This document shows, in pieces, positions 10,131-21,920 of a stretch of 64,000 bases of DNA (its first letter is position 1; each line of letters opens with the position of its first letter). The position numbers and the translations under genes are program-made. Source of the stretch: Sipunculus nudus (Eukaryota; Annelida; Sipuncula; Golfingiida; Sipunculidae). The DNA is taken from the NCBI GenBank assembly GCA_026874595.1, contig CM049306.1:60828019-60892018 (forward strand), read 5' to 3'. A model generated the notes under the pieces. It was not told the DNA's origin and did not search any database. It was given only the letters and a program-made list of their open reading frames with translations.

Positions 10131-13100
10131 TGAAATCTTGATAAAAAATATTAAGAAATTTCCTGCAATATCTTAATGACATGTAGTGACTTCTATATTA
10201 TCCTATTTCTGGCACAAAATCTAAATATATGACATAAAAGGCTTAATAATCATATAATAACATATTATTCTTATTGTATGACTACTGCAATTCATTCTCT
10301 TTTATGGACAGAACTTAACACATATAGATATTGAAAAGCAGAATTTTCTTTTACAAATGTTTCCTCAATTTTCTGGGTGAAGATAACTTTATACACATTC
10401 AACATACACATTTAAGTATCAAGTGAGTCTAAGGTAAATAGGGAAACTTATATACAGTATGATAAAATATATAATCTGAAAGACTATCATGTCAAGCCAA
10501 GGACCTATTCTTTGAAGATGAAGAGAGAGAAAGAGAGATGGGGTGGAGGGGTGGGGGTTGGGAAGAAGCCAGCCTACAAAGACCCAGGGTTCCGACAGGG
10601 TGAATGATTTGTAGAACAGGGTGTGGTCCCAGTTGGTCCTGTCTTGTGAAATAGCTGGAAGCAGAAACACAAAGCTGGACCAAAGAAATACCTACCAAGG
10701 AGACACAGGGGAACTTAAAAAAAGGTTATTTCCTTTTGGTACATTCTGACTCGGCATAATGGTATTTGATGGTAATTAGGTGAGCATTCAGCCAAAATGT
10801 TTCCTCTAGGGTCAACTGAAGTTATTGATTGACTAATGCTCAATGATGTGGTGGGCAAAGAGAAGGACTGTCTAAAAGTGGCAAAGACATCAATGTCAAG
10901 GATGAAAATGGACCTGCATGCTGAAACAAAACATTCCTGGTATACACTACAGGTACTTCTCTTCCTAAATTCCAGTAACTGACTACCTTTTAACAAGAAT
11001 AGCAGTTGCTTGCTTCACCTCACTTCTGAAGAGAGTCATTTACTTTTCCAATGCAGATTATACTAAAACATGAACTTGATGAATGTCCTAAAAACATTTA
11101 TTAATTCAAATTGTGACAGTAGATAATGGCAAATATATTTAATTATATCCCTAGATGTGGAGTGAAATATAAACATATTCTACAGCTAATGTTCAGGATT
11201 AAACTAAATCAAGAATGCATCAGATACGATAAGGCTAATCTAAATACAGGCCAGGTTAAAGAAATAATGTGAAATTGTATCTTTCTTTCACAGTTCTATT
11301 AATTTTGATCTCTCCTAACTGCAGGCTGTATTTCTATTCCATATTGTTTGTGCAATTTTTGCCATGTTATTTTTGTTCTTTCTCTTACTGCACCACACTG
11401 AGACTCTCACATTTCAGCCAGAGCTGTCAGGGCTTTAATTAAATGTTTTATTCTTAAGCAGATATCTAGATTTCATGGATTTTTTTTCAACAGCATTGGG
11501 GACAATAAAGAATTAATGTCCCATAATAAACAAAGGGCAAATTGATGAAATTTCAACAAACAATTTACCATGGATGCTATTGGGGACATTGTAACTGTTC
11601 TTTATTCTATAGAATACCACCTCAACACACCTTACACTGTCTACCTGTAAACTGGGCATTCTTTTTTTTATCAATTTCCAGCAACTTTATCTCATTAGAC
11701 AAACTAATACTGGTCCACATCTCAGACTACGACACAACAGGTTTAACTGGAATATGTTGATTTGGTGGATGTTACTTTTGGAACTTAATGATGAAAATAC
11801 ATCAACAACCCAGCAAGATTTGTCTCTTATTTCCAGGAAAGCTGAGAATGACAGTCCCCCAGAAACAGTTCTATAATAGGGACTCCATCAAGCATTCTGT
11901 ATTGATTACAAAGCTACCTACAAACAGCTATTAGTGCTAGCACAGATATTTGTTTTACCAGCCATTTGCAACATGATCCATGAATCTAACAGAGAACATG
12001 TTTCACAGCAGCTGTCATGTATATTCTTAAGAAAGTTTAAAATTTTAGTAAAATGAACAAGTGTCCCTTGAGATAATACAAAATGTAAACCTAGTGGATT
12101 ATTTCCACAAGCTTTTACTCTCTACATGCACAAATGGCATGTAAATCCAATTTGAAACAATTTCCTTGCCTTAATGTAATCACTCATACTCTATGCTAAT
12201 TAATTTAGTGTCAACCAACCAGTAATTGCCAAACTTGTCTACATTCAGTAATTATAACATCATAATTATCAATTTAATTTTATTTTCTTTATTTCTGTTT
12301 GTAGGAACAACCAGTACTCCAAATATTCTGAATCTAACAAAAAATACTGAAATGTACGCTCTTGGTAACAATAAACAACCAAGTCAATTTTTGTTCCGAT
12401 TACTGTTTTGTCACTGCATATAATTTAATTGGCTTCTATATTTTAATTGATCAGCCGTACTCCCTGCAGTGTCTATTGAATTAAGAAGCATTCTGATCTT
12501 GCATTTTATTGAGTCAGAGGAAGTGTAAACACTTACTATAACCACTTTTAATAAGAGTTTACAGTCAAAATGATTTGGCCATTTTATTATTTCTTTAAAA
12601 GATCATTCTCGACTTGTAGTGAGAATTAAACCTACCTATCAAAGGTGTCTGATTTTATATAACTCGCTAGAAAACCATGTATCAGACATATTTGTCACTA
12701 CTTTGAAACTTGTATGCTAAAAATGGAACTGGGTGTAAGACAGGAATATCAGCATTTACCATTAACTTTGCCATTTGGAACAGTTAATTGAACGGCTAAT
12801 TCCTTATTTTCAAATTGGGTTAGCATGTGCTTGGGACAATAACAACAAGACGTGTATGACAAAGCAGATATTTCAGACCTGGCATAACATGTCTGCTTTA
12901 CAACTTTTATAGAATTTGGTTAAGTGTATATGATGTTGTGTCGTGAGTGCACGCAAAACACTTGGTTTTATTTGTGCAACCCACTTGTGGGGGGCTCTTT
13001 AATATGAGCCAGAACATTTGGGTTTTGTTATTTATATATGTGACCTTGTAAGTAACATGGCCATCCAACCATATAAACTTAAACCTTGTTAATACTATTA

Positions 13101-13144
13101 ATATACATGACCAGGTTCAATGGTCCTGGAGGTGTTCCTACTGG
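10131..13144. other. No gene recognised; one purine-rich tract
   Basis: AT-rich unique-looking sequence. A polypurine tract at about 10516-10567 (GAGAGAGAAAGAGAG, then GGGGTGGAGGGGTGGGGG) could form triplex or G-quadruplex structures. Short reading frames here have no recognisable similarity or splice context. Confidence 0.4.
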
Positions 13145-13147
13145 TAG

Positions 13148-13829
13148 ACTTTTACTGATAACTGTGATATGTACATGGCATGTATGAAGGTGATCCCACA
13201 GAACCAAAGACGGCCAACACTAGATCTCATCAAGGAACAGGTCACAGTGAAGGCTGCTCAACTACCTGAACACATTGACGTGAGAGACTGCTCCCCTCCC
13301 CCGAAAAAACAGAAGTTCAGCAGCTTTGATGATGATGATGAAGAGGAAGAGTCAGTGGAAGATGAGGTGGCAAAATACAGAACTGCAAGGACCACTTCCC
13401 AAACATAAGGTGATATATAAATATCTTTTAAACACAAGAAAATTCAGGTGATCCACTGTATCTTTTTATGTATATTATAATTTTAAATATACCAGGCTGA
13501 AGAAATTAATAGGCTGATCTGACCTCAGGTGACACTACCTTAAATAAGTATAAAAATAAACTCTGCAGTAAAAATTAATTGCATGTTTTTTAATGCCAGT
13601 TTTTTTTTTTTTTTACTTTTAGATCCCCTTGTTTGGTGGAGACAGCACAGAGGAGTATCCAAGACTATCCAGTGTGGCAAGGGATGTTCTATGCATAATG
13701 GCTACAAGCGCGGAATTGGAAAGAAACTTCAGTGTGGCAGGCCAGGTCATCATACAGAGGAGGACCGCCTTATGCAGCACAGCTGTTGATGACATCCGCG
13801 TACTCAACAACAGTTTGACAACTCAGTGA
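13148..13829 (+). pseudogene. hAT-superfamily transposase, C-terminal remnant in two pieces
   Basis: The first piece (about 13148-13408) encodes a linker with RPTLDLIKEQVTVKAAQ, PPPKKQKF and an acidic run DDDDEEEE, and closes at TAA (13406). The second (13623-13829, stop TGA at 13827) encodes the hAT dimerisation region: EEYPRLSSVARDVLCIMA, then TSAELERNFSVAG and QRR, matching the family pattern 'YP.LS..A...L.I.ATS...ER.FS.AG....RR'. The second piece is preceded by a pyrimidine tract and TTTTAG, and GGTGATA follows the first, so an intron of about 210 bp may separate them, but the in-frame stop before that donor argues for decay. The N-terminal BED finger and catalytic DDE residues are absent. 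A polyadenylation signal AATAAA follows at 13984. Confidence 0.8.
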
Positions 13830-14039
13830 TTTACATTTTACATATGTTATATATGGTTTTTCTGTGACCAGTGGTATTGGACATTTTGTGACCAGTGGTG
13901 ATGGAGTTCTATTTTGATGAACAAACATGTATATATATACATATGACTTTTGTTAAACTGTTCTTTTGTACACATTGTTATTAATAAACAGTGATTTTTG
14001 TGTAATTTTTTTTATTTCATGTTACTTTATAAAATATTT

Positions 14040-14242
14040 GAGGGCTGGTTGCCTACTGGAGTTTGAAAAATGTGCAGGGCGGGTGCGGGCTGAATGAAAA
14101 CTTTGCGGGTGGGTGGGGGCCAAAAGACTGGTAGTAATTGCGGGGCGGGCTGAAATTTTATTTTAAACTGCGGGGCGGGCTGTCATTGCATAATGTGGGG
14201 CGGGTGCCGATTCAATTTTCGGGCCCGCGCAGGGCCCTAGTA
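14040..14242 (+). mobile_element. Probable 3' subterminal region of the hAT element
   Basis: Five spaced copies of a GCGGGGCGGGCTG-type motif (14078, 14104, 14140, 14171, 14197) lead to a terminus CGGGCCCGCGCAGGGCCCTA at about 14222-14241. Read inward the end is TAGGGCCCTGCGC, a plausible hAT inverted repeat, and repeated short subterminal motifs are typical hAT transposase-binding sites. It lies 200 bp after the transposase remnant. I could not find the matching 5' inverted repeat or an 8-bp target duplication. Confidence 0.45.
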
Positions 14243-15082
14243 CATGCCAGTCTCTGAATAGTCTTGCTCATACTGTAAAGTGACTTCACTAACTGATGTT
14301 ACAATCATAACCATGTCTCTTTTTTACAGAGGAGATTAAAATGCCAAAGAACATTTCCAATTCAGACAAAGTATGCAGCACTCACCAGATTTTAATTCAG
14401 ATCACTTGAATCAATTTAAACAAAACTTTCTTGCATTAGGACCCAGCTGTCTTATACTACCATAGTTTTACATTTCAGCACCACTGGAGTTGTGCCAGGA
14501 CTAAGATTTCCATTGAAAAATGATCTTACAACCAAATCTTGATGCAGATCCAATTACTGGTAGATGTTTCTCCTTCTCCATGCAGGCCTCATTTTTCAAT
14601 TTAATCTTTCAATCAGTAAATTTTGATATGTCTTGAAAAACAACAAATAGGCTGATGTACAAACAGACAAAATTAAGACTTACATCAAATCACCTCTCAC
14701 TTGATCCATGTACCCCCTTTGTCTAATACCATATAATAACTTTGGACTAGACTTTTCGTTTCCCTATGCACAGACAAACAAATCCATTTACAGACAGATA
14801 AACAGACAAAAAGGAAAGGGTGAAAATATGATCCCCTTCCTAGGTGCAGCTGAATTATAAAGTCATGAATGTACAGTTTTACACAAGGTTCAAAAGTGTA
14901 ATATTTCAGTTCCATTTAAAATACTGAAAGGCAACAGTGTTAAACCCCAATAGAAAATTATAGTTCCGAGAGAAAGTAATGCACAAGCACTCATTACTTT
15001 ACCTGCCAGAGAAAAGAGGAAGAAGACAGCAAAGGAAAAGATGGCAGAACAACACAATCCAAATCTCCAACACAATACTTAC
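14243..15082. other. No gene recognised
   Basis: Unique-looking AT-rich sequence with a CAGACAAACAAATCC/ACAGACAGATAAACAGAC run near 14770-14812, reminiscent of the runs that precede repeat tails, but no hairpin follows. Confidence 0.4.
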
Positions 15083-15197
15083 AAATGACTTCATCTGCAG
15101 CAAGTGTGGCTGAGACCTTCATTGTCAGAGTGGGGCTACACAATAACCTCTGATTCTGATCATCGAGCGTTGACCAGTAATGCCCTACTACCCTCTC
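15083..15197 (-). CDS. Candidate internal exon, product unknown
   Basis: On the minus strand a 3' splice site with a 20-C pyrimidine tract (CCACCATTTGTCTCAG, ending at 15198) and a strong donor GTAAGT (15082-15077) bound 115 nt. Only one frame is open throughout: it starts ERVVGHYWSTLDDQNQ and ends SATLAADEVI plus one nucleotide; the other two frames have early stops. The composition looks protein-like, but I recognise no family. It is on the same strand as the kinase exon at 31.5 kb, yet it cannot be the next exon of that gene, because the required phase gives a stop. Confidence 0.3.
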
Positions 15198-15211
15198 CTG
15201 AGACAAATGGT

Positions 15212-15231
15212 GGGGGGGGGGGGGGGGGGGG
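15212..15231. repeat. Poly-G run of 20
   Basis: Twenty consecutive G on the plus strand, forming the polypyrimidine tract of the candidate minus-strand exon beside it. The exact length is likely uncertain in the assembly. Confidence 0.9.
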
Positions 15232-15239
15232 TTAATCAT

Positions 15240-16554
15240 AACCAAGAAGTATAAATAATTCATTTTAAGAAACACAACTTTACCTGTGGTATCAGCCTGA
15301 GAGAACAGACATACAGTTGAGATGATGGTTTAAAGTAAATATAAGTAACCTCAGCAAGGACAGCAATTGAATTATTTATAAAATATGCTCTGGGGAATTT
15401 AAATACATGCATACAAAATACCATGTTTTTTTTATCTGTTATGTCCTCCAGACAATGCAGATACCTGCCTTCTTATAACACCTGTATTCAGGATATTTAA
15501 GTATCTTTCTGCACTTAAGTTTTACTCCATGGTAAACTAAAGGGAGTACCAGTAACTGAGATAAGATTTTAAATACTGGAGCAATTAAAACAAATTCTTG
15601 AAATTCATATATTAAAAGGAGTTTAATTGGGATAATTTCAGTAATTTCCAAATGATAACTAATGAAGATGCCTGTTTTTTTTTTAAAGTTATGTGAAATG
15701 TGAAAACAACAGAGTTGGCAAAGTGTACAATATACTAGTGTGAAATTAACTGACAGTATAAGGAGCTTTACATTCTAAAGAAACTGATTTGAAGTACATG
15801 CCTGACACATTTCAAAGTTGCTCTTCTGAATCTTATTTGCACATTAGCTAACATCCATCATAGGCTATGACAGCACACATCACATTTTATAAGTGGAAAT
15901 TCATGCAACTAGCATGCGGCTGCCTGGTGAGTAACCCTAAAAGAACCTGTAAGATTAATATGTGCTCACCCATGGGTGATTCATTAGCACATGGTTTTCA
16001 ATAATTAATTAATTTTAGACATTCACACTCTTTATCTATGAGTCAATTAAATTTAATAAAATCCATGTGACTGTTCTTCATAAGGCAGCTGAAACAAATT
16101 CACAAAATCAAGTGAAAACAATACCTTGACTGCTCTAGTTGCTTCCCATACAGGAGAGACAAGGCTAATGATGAAAACCAAATACCTCTGGTAGCCCTGA
16201 CAAGAGGTTCTAGACATGGCAGCAATAAACAAGTCAGCCACCCCTAGGCTCCTGAAGCAGGGTGTCTGCAGACCCTGGTGGCGGTCAGTTTGGTAAATTT
16301 GCAGTAGGTCTGTTGGGTGGCATTCTAATTGTTCAAATTTAAACAAGGGCCTTGAGGCACATATAAGTCTCCCGACTTAGGTTTACCAAGGAAAGTGTTG
16401 CATCAGTGGTACCCAAATTTTCCGAAACCTTGTAAAGAACCTATTTTTTTAATATAAAAACTTGTGATTTACAAACTGGATTTAAAAAATCGTTATCCAG
16501 ATGACCAAGTTTCAACTGGTAGCAATGGGGGATGTAATTTGTAAATTGACCTAA
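15240..16554. other. No supported gene
   Basis: A minus-strand 97-codon frame at 16053-16346 has a hydrophobic stretch (LGVADLFIAAMSRT...YLVFIISLVS) but no family match that I can see. The rest is AT-rich without landmarks. Confidence 0.4.
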
Positions 16555-16891
16555 TTTTTGGTATATACATAGGAAATACATGGAAGAATATGCATACATT
16601 TGTACTTACTATGGACAAATCCACATCAGTGGTTTTGGTATGAGGCAGTCTTAAATGTAACAATGGTTTTTAATGGAAAATGGGGGTTTTTCCTTAATAT
16701 CTTATAGTAAAGAAGTCCTAGTGACCCAATTTTGGTATGGTAGGAGATTTTGGGGACATCTAATTATATGTCAAATTTCAGATTAGTAGGTCCAATGGTT
16801 TGAGAACATTAAATTTAATGGATGGACGGACAGCTGATGGACAAAGGACCACAACTATAGCTCAAATGATGTAGTCAGCTGAGCTAAAAAG
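16555..16891 (+). mobile_element. Family-1 element, 3' fragment
   Basis: The body matches other copies (TTTTGGTATATACATAGG, GAGGCAGTCTT, TAAAGAAGTCCTAGTGACCC, GGTAGGAGATTTTGGGGACA) and ends at 16859-16890 with a degraded tail hairpin: the 3' arm AGTCAGCTGAGCT is intact, but the 5' arm and loop have changed. The head is missing. Confidence 0.7.
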
Positions 16892-18660
16892 GCATGGTGT
16901 TGCTGTTTGGCATAGAGACAAGCAAGCAGAGCCATATAACCGGTCACCTAGCTGGTGTGACAGATGCCCTGGGAATTATAACATCATCCCACTCAATCAC
17001 TGAGACTGTGCAAGAGGCGTTGGAAGCTTTATTCCTACCTGGAGTAGCAAGTTTTGTATCTGCTAATTAAGTGAGTACAGATCCCATTAGCTGATCATAC
17101 AGAGGGACACATTTACTGTTTAGATAAACAATGCCATCAATATGGATTGATTCATGGATCTCGCGTTCTGACAATTAACTGCCACTGACTGGATGTAATT
17201 TGCAAAATGGTATATTGTATTTATTGCATTGCTTCTGCAATTTTTTTGCCATTGTCTCCATAGTTTGTTACAATAACATTATTCTAGACTTTGAATCAGA
17301 CTAAAATACCATTTTTTTATAATTGAGACATTATAATTAATGGTTACCATAGTGACATACACAAGCCTATTGACTAAAGGCTAAAACATAACTTTAGTCT
17401 CTTATTTAAAACAGATCTCCCAGTCCTGCTTCATATCCCAGTCTGTTTAATAAAGAGCTTGATATACTTGGTGTGCAATAATTCTCTATTTTTTGTTAAA
17501 TTTTCTGGCATCAATCATCCTAAAAAAAAATCTGGATTTGTTTTAAATGTCAGCTGGAGCATTCAGCCAATAAATGTGATTTGTGTTCAATTGTCTTGGT
17601 GATGAACTAGCTGATATATATGTCAATATTACCTGTAAAGAGATATCTGTTGTTGATGTTAGTTCAACTAATTGCTACACACTGTAATGACACAAACCCT
17701 CTCAATATGTAATTAAATTTCAGATTTAATATAATTAGCCTATTAATTTTTATATTAAATTTTAGATAAATGAAAACAGAATCTGAAATTTGAGAACTTA
17801 AGTTACAAATGTATATTGGCATTATACAGTAGAGACATTACTTTTTGAGGAAACAATATAGGAGAAACAGGACTCATGGAAAGCTTAGAGCCTGCCTTTT
17901 GTAGATCTAGTATACAATGAATCTTACATTTCAATGAGATATAGTGACCAATGACAATGGTGTCACAAGTTTAAAATCTGCTGATGGATGCACAAAGCAA
18001 CACCACAGCCAAGCACACTACTCTGATCATATTCCTGGCCCTGTGTCAGCTCCTGGCGATGAAACCCGGCAAGCCATACTTAAACAAGCAATTAATTGGT
18101 AAAGCAAAGGAGACAGAGCAGGACTGTACCATGAAATCATTGCCTAAATAGAGTACTTTCATTACAGAATGACAGAGAGAGTAAATATCATAGCATAACT
18201 GAAGCCAATGATACCAGTCTGCTTACATGGAAATTTTTTTTTTTTTGAGTAATTAACAGACCATATAATGTAAAATTTTCTATTGATCACTATAGAAAAA
18301 TATAGAAGTTTCATTTTATATTTACAAAAATCTATATTTAATTAACAGTCAAAGAGGTTTAGTGTATCTGTGTAAGTTACTTATGCCAGAATGATTACAC
18401 AATCTTTTGAAACTACAATTAAACTGAGCTTTCTGGTATCTGGAAAAAGTAAATTGAAGCATATTACTCACTGAGCTGAAGTCTTTTAAGTGTGTCCTGT
18501 CTTTTTAGATTAATCAGGGCCTGATATGTCCAGGTATGATGTATAAAAGTATTTAAAAGCAAACAGTTTTTATTATGTTTTTAATTCCCAGCTTCCTTTG
18601 ATATGTTAAACCCTAGGTAACAGACCTTGCATTAATCAAGATATTCAGTTTCTTGAGATC
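16892..18660. other. No gene recognised
   Basis: AT-rich sequence; nothing with splice or coding support was seen. Confidence 0.4.
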
Positions 18661-18908
18661 TCCATAACTTACATATATGTTATTGTTAAACAGGATTTCA
18701 ACCTGTTTTTAACATACTTTCACACATGATATAGTCTGAATAAAGTTTCTATTTCAAGCCTAGCTACTAGTAATTTAAGTCTGTATGACTTACATATATG
18801 TCATAGCTAAACAAACAGAATTTTAACACGTTTTTAAAATGCTTTTATACATGATAGTTTGAATTTAAGCTTCTATTTCAGGCCAGGCTAATAGAAATTT
18901 AACTAAGT
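18661..18908 (+). repeat. Two-copy tandem repeat of about 121 bp, diverged
   Basis: Units starting at about 18663 and 18784 share ACTTACATATATGT(T/C)AT, TTTTAACA, CA(C/T)ATGATA and the end TTCTATTTCA. Many substitutions and small indels separate them, so the duplication is old. Confidence 0.6.
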
Positions 18909-19012
18909 CTGAAGAGGCCATGAACATACAAACAGCTGGACATCTGGTACTGTATAGGTTTGTGATCACTAGTTCCTCAAATATAAGCCCAATGGCCATA
19001 TTGAAAGTCAGA

Positions 19013-19452
19013 TTGTGTTACGAAGACAAATTGCTCAGGGGAAAATTCTGCATGGGCCGATCCAGGATTCAAACTCATAAAAGTGGGGCAAAAGTCTGGT
19101 GACCAACTGTTTCGCTAGAAAAGCAAGCTTCACTAGCGAGACAGTTCGGTCCGCTTTTATGTCACCCCGTAACACCCCCCCCCCCCTCTGAAGAGTGTTC
19201 TATTATCAGAACAAGACTAATTATCCCAGAAGTCACACTTTGGTAAGCTTACTCCCTGGGCCACAAAGTTTACCTTCATCCCTATTGAGCCCCCATTTTG
19301 TTACAAAGACAAATTGCTCAGGGGAAAATCTGGGCCAATCCGGGATTCAAACCCATAACAGTGGCGCACAAGTCCAGCATGCCAACAGCTTAGCTAGAAA
19401 AGCAAGCTTCACTAGCAAGACAGTTCGGTCCGCTTTTATGTCACCCCCTAAC
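19013..19452 (-). mobile_element. Pair of tRNA-derived SINE-like copies
   Basis: Two copies (about 19013-19168 and 19295-19452) share long segments: ACAAATTGCTCAGGGGAAAA, the tRNA-like part and GACAGTTCGGTCCGCTTTTA. On the minus strand the right copy has an A-box-like TAGCTAAGCTGTTGGCATG and a B box GGGTTTGAATCCC; the left copy has a more decayed B box. Both precede an identical lead sequence GACATAAAAGCGGACCGAAC on the minus strand. Polymerase III-type SINE origin is inferred from the boxes. Confidence 0.5.
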
Positions 19453-19499
19453 AATTGATATGAAATTTATACCCACAAATAATCCAAAGGACCAATCTT

Positions 19500-19792
19500 T
19501 AAAAAAATCATGGCTATATCTTCAAGGTTATTGATATAATGCATATGAATGGACTGTGGAAAATTTGCCTGGCAGCCATACTGGATTTAACAGGACTTTT
19601 AAATTTGAAAGTACACATCCCATTTTGGATGTTGATCTTTAGTCAAATTTTCACACAAAATCAGTCGAGAAATGAAGGAGAATTTTTTGTGAATGGTGGA
19701 TGGATGCTAGATGGACAGACAGAGGAACGCCAATCTCTGCATCACCATGGTATAAGCTCATCGACCTACATGGCCAGATGAGCTAGAAACTG
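19500..19792 (+). mobile_element. Hairpin-tailed repeat, another family, 3' part
   Basis: The end has a GGATGGATGCTAGATGGACAG run, CACCATGGTATA, then arms AGCTCATC and GATGAGCT (about 19754-19783) around a 14-nt loop, and a short A-rich tail. It is the same plan as the family-1 tail with different stem sequence. The 5' end was not found. Confidence 0.5.
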
Positions 19793-20177
19793 TACAATCT
19801 GTCTGTTCATAATGAAGACATATTACAAGGCCCTAAGGGAATAATTAAATAGGCAGTCAGGCTACAGCAAACTTAATCTAGGACTTCACAAAGGAATAAT
19901 TAAATAACCCGTAGTCTGTTACTAAGCACATATGTGGACCTGACATGATTAGATAATATTCTGATTAAAGTTCCTTGTGATAAAATATTAAGGTTTGTAA
20001 TACCTGCATTATTAGTTGGAATTGCTTAGGTTCTAACAAAGCTGCTTTTATTGATTTTTATCTGATTTTATAAAAGATAAAAATGTGATATCATTATAAA
20101 ACCTTATTGCATCAAGAGAATATTACCATGTTTTAAGTCTTCTTTACAAAATCTAATAAAATTTATATATTGAATGA
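19793..20177. other. No feature recognised
   Basis: AT-rich; a short direct repeat GGAATAATTAAATA occurs at about 19838 and 19894. Confidence 0.4.

Positions 20178-20246
<69 letters not shown>
20178..20246. repeat. (AT)n microsatellite
   Basis: Thirty or more AT dinucleotides; the minus-strand frame with an IYIYIY run here is an artefact of it. Confidence 0.95.
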
Positions 20247-20251
<5 letters not shown>

Positions 20252-21001
20252 TATGTGACCTCACTTTTTCCAAAGGAACATGACTAACCCACACATTGTA
20301 ATTTATATTGTTCTGTACTGAGAGTGAAACTGTTTTGTTTTCCAAGAAACATTTAATCATGGAATTGATCCAGCTGCTGCAGAGAGAGCATCCAGTTAGT
20401 TTTATAGATATAAAATCTAAATCATCAGATGAACTTTACCTGCTGGCTGGTCAGGAAATTACCAGCAATGCTGGATAGCTATAGTGAATATCTGATGTGG
20501 TATAAAGCAAAAAGAGTCAGCTTTTACTGAGGCCATTAGGAACACAAATTGCATGTACTAAACTAAAATTAGATCTGATGACTGAGTCTACTTGGTCTCT
20601 ACAGAACAGGTATTAACATAAGGTATAATAATGTCCAAATAAAAGAACAATTTTAAGCCTTTTTTTTACATTATTTCATTTAATACCATGTAAGAATTAT
20701 TTACTGCAACAAACTGTATAAGTTTTGCCAGTAATTTATATATATATATATACCAGATGTCAGTGCAGGGTTAAAGTAAAATACAATTGGGTATTTTATA
20801 CTTGTACTTACATATAGCAAATGTGTGTACTGTATATTAATATTTTTATTGGAGTCTGTATATACCGGTAGTGTAGTATTTTCAGTTTGGACTCTTCATA
20901 AGTGTGCTTCATAAATATTGTTATATTACAGTGAAAATAAAACAAAGATAACTTTGTAGGTCATGTGTGCCCATCATGTCAGATAATGTATACCAGTAAA
21001 T
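20247..21001. other. No gene recognised
   Basis: AT-rich sequence with a short (AT)n at about 20736-20752. Confidence 0.4.
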
Positions 21002-21920
21002 AACAAGGGACCCATGGGTCACTGTGCTCAGCTAAATAGACCTAGAAGGTCAAAATCTAAAATAATGTCAAATGGAGAATAAGTGTAAGAGGAAATGGAA
21101 ATATAGGCCATGGTTGGTTTATATGATTGGTTTGTATTGATGAGCAAGAAATTGTTGCAAATAATACTTTGTGACCTGACCATGTGTTTCCTAATGTTGA
21201 AACTGAAGCATGTGAGCAGTTTATGAACAAATGAGCTGTACTATTACCATGATTATTAGTTGGCTTTTTGATTAACTGTTGACATTTCAGTAGTTTACAC
21301 ATTTGTTCAACTGAATCTATTTTTTATAATATATATTATTAAAAATATGTATTTTTTTATCTTATGAAATGTATACAGTTGAAATATAACTAATGTCCCC
21401 AGTTCACAGATGAAAGGACTTGGTGGTGGTGGTGGTGGTGGGGGGGGGGGGCAGGTGGAATGGTGGGTGTTACAACATATCTGTATTATTATAGTGTATT
21501 TTCACTTAATTCAACAATGCTTACAGGATAAAAAAGTAATTTATAATTACTTAATACTTAAAAAAGGACAGACAGACTGGTAGACAAACAAAGCTGGTAA
21601 TATATGAAGTTTCAATTATTTCTTAATTTATTTATTATATCAAATTGTTAACATCTGCAATAATACACAACTGAATATATAATTTGCTTTCAAATTTCAG
21701 ACTTAAATAGCTTAATTCCAAACACATACAGCATATGAAAGTTATTTCAACAGTGCTTTTAGGAAAAATTTCATAATTAATATATATTTAATGATAAGAG
21801 AGATGACGACCAGAGCTGATTACTTTATGTTCCATTCTCCTATGGCAAGAATATGTTTCAATAAGATCTTGATTTTTTTTAATCCTTTTATTTTTTTAAT
21901 TAAATAAATTTTACATATTT
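21002..21920 (+). mobile_element. Family-1 element, 5' part
   Basis: The head at 21002-21034 (ACAAGGGACCCATGGGTCAC, then GCTCAGCT) is followed by a body that matches the copy at 51034-51410 closely (GGCCATGGTTGGTTTATATG, GTGACCTGACCATGTGTTTC, GACATTTCAGTAGTTTACAC). A (TGG)n and G12 run lies at 21420-21451, then a second body block with TTTCAAATTTCAGACTTAAA. It ends where the family-2 head begins at 21923; family-1 sequence resumes at 28557. Confidence 0.65.

Noticed and set aside
16053-16346. Possible membrane receptor fragment (hydrophobic 97-codon minus frame)
   Set aside because: No conserved receptor motifs, no splice sites in register, no partner fragments.
18660-18800. Exons flanked by ACTTACATATATGT on the minus strand
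   Set aside because: The donor-like sequence is part of a two-copy AT-rich repeat with no open frame.
20163-20360. Minus-strand frame with a long IYIYIY run
   Set aside because: Product of the (AT)n microsatellite.
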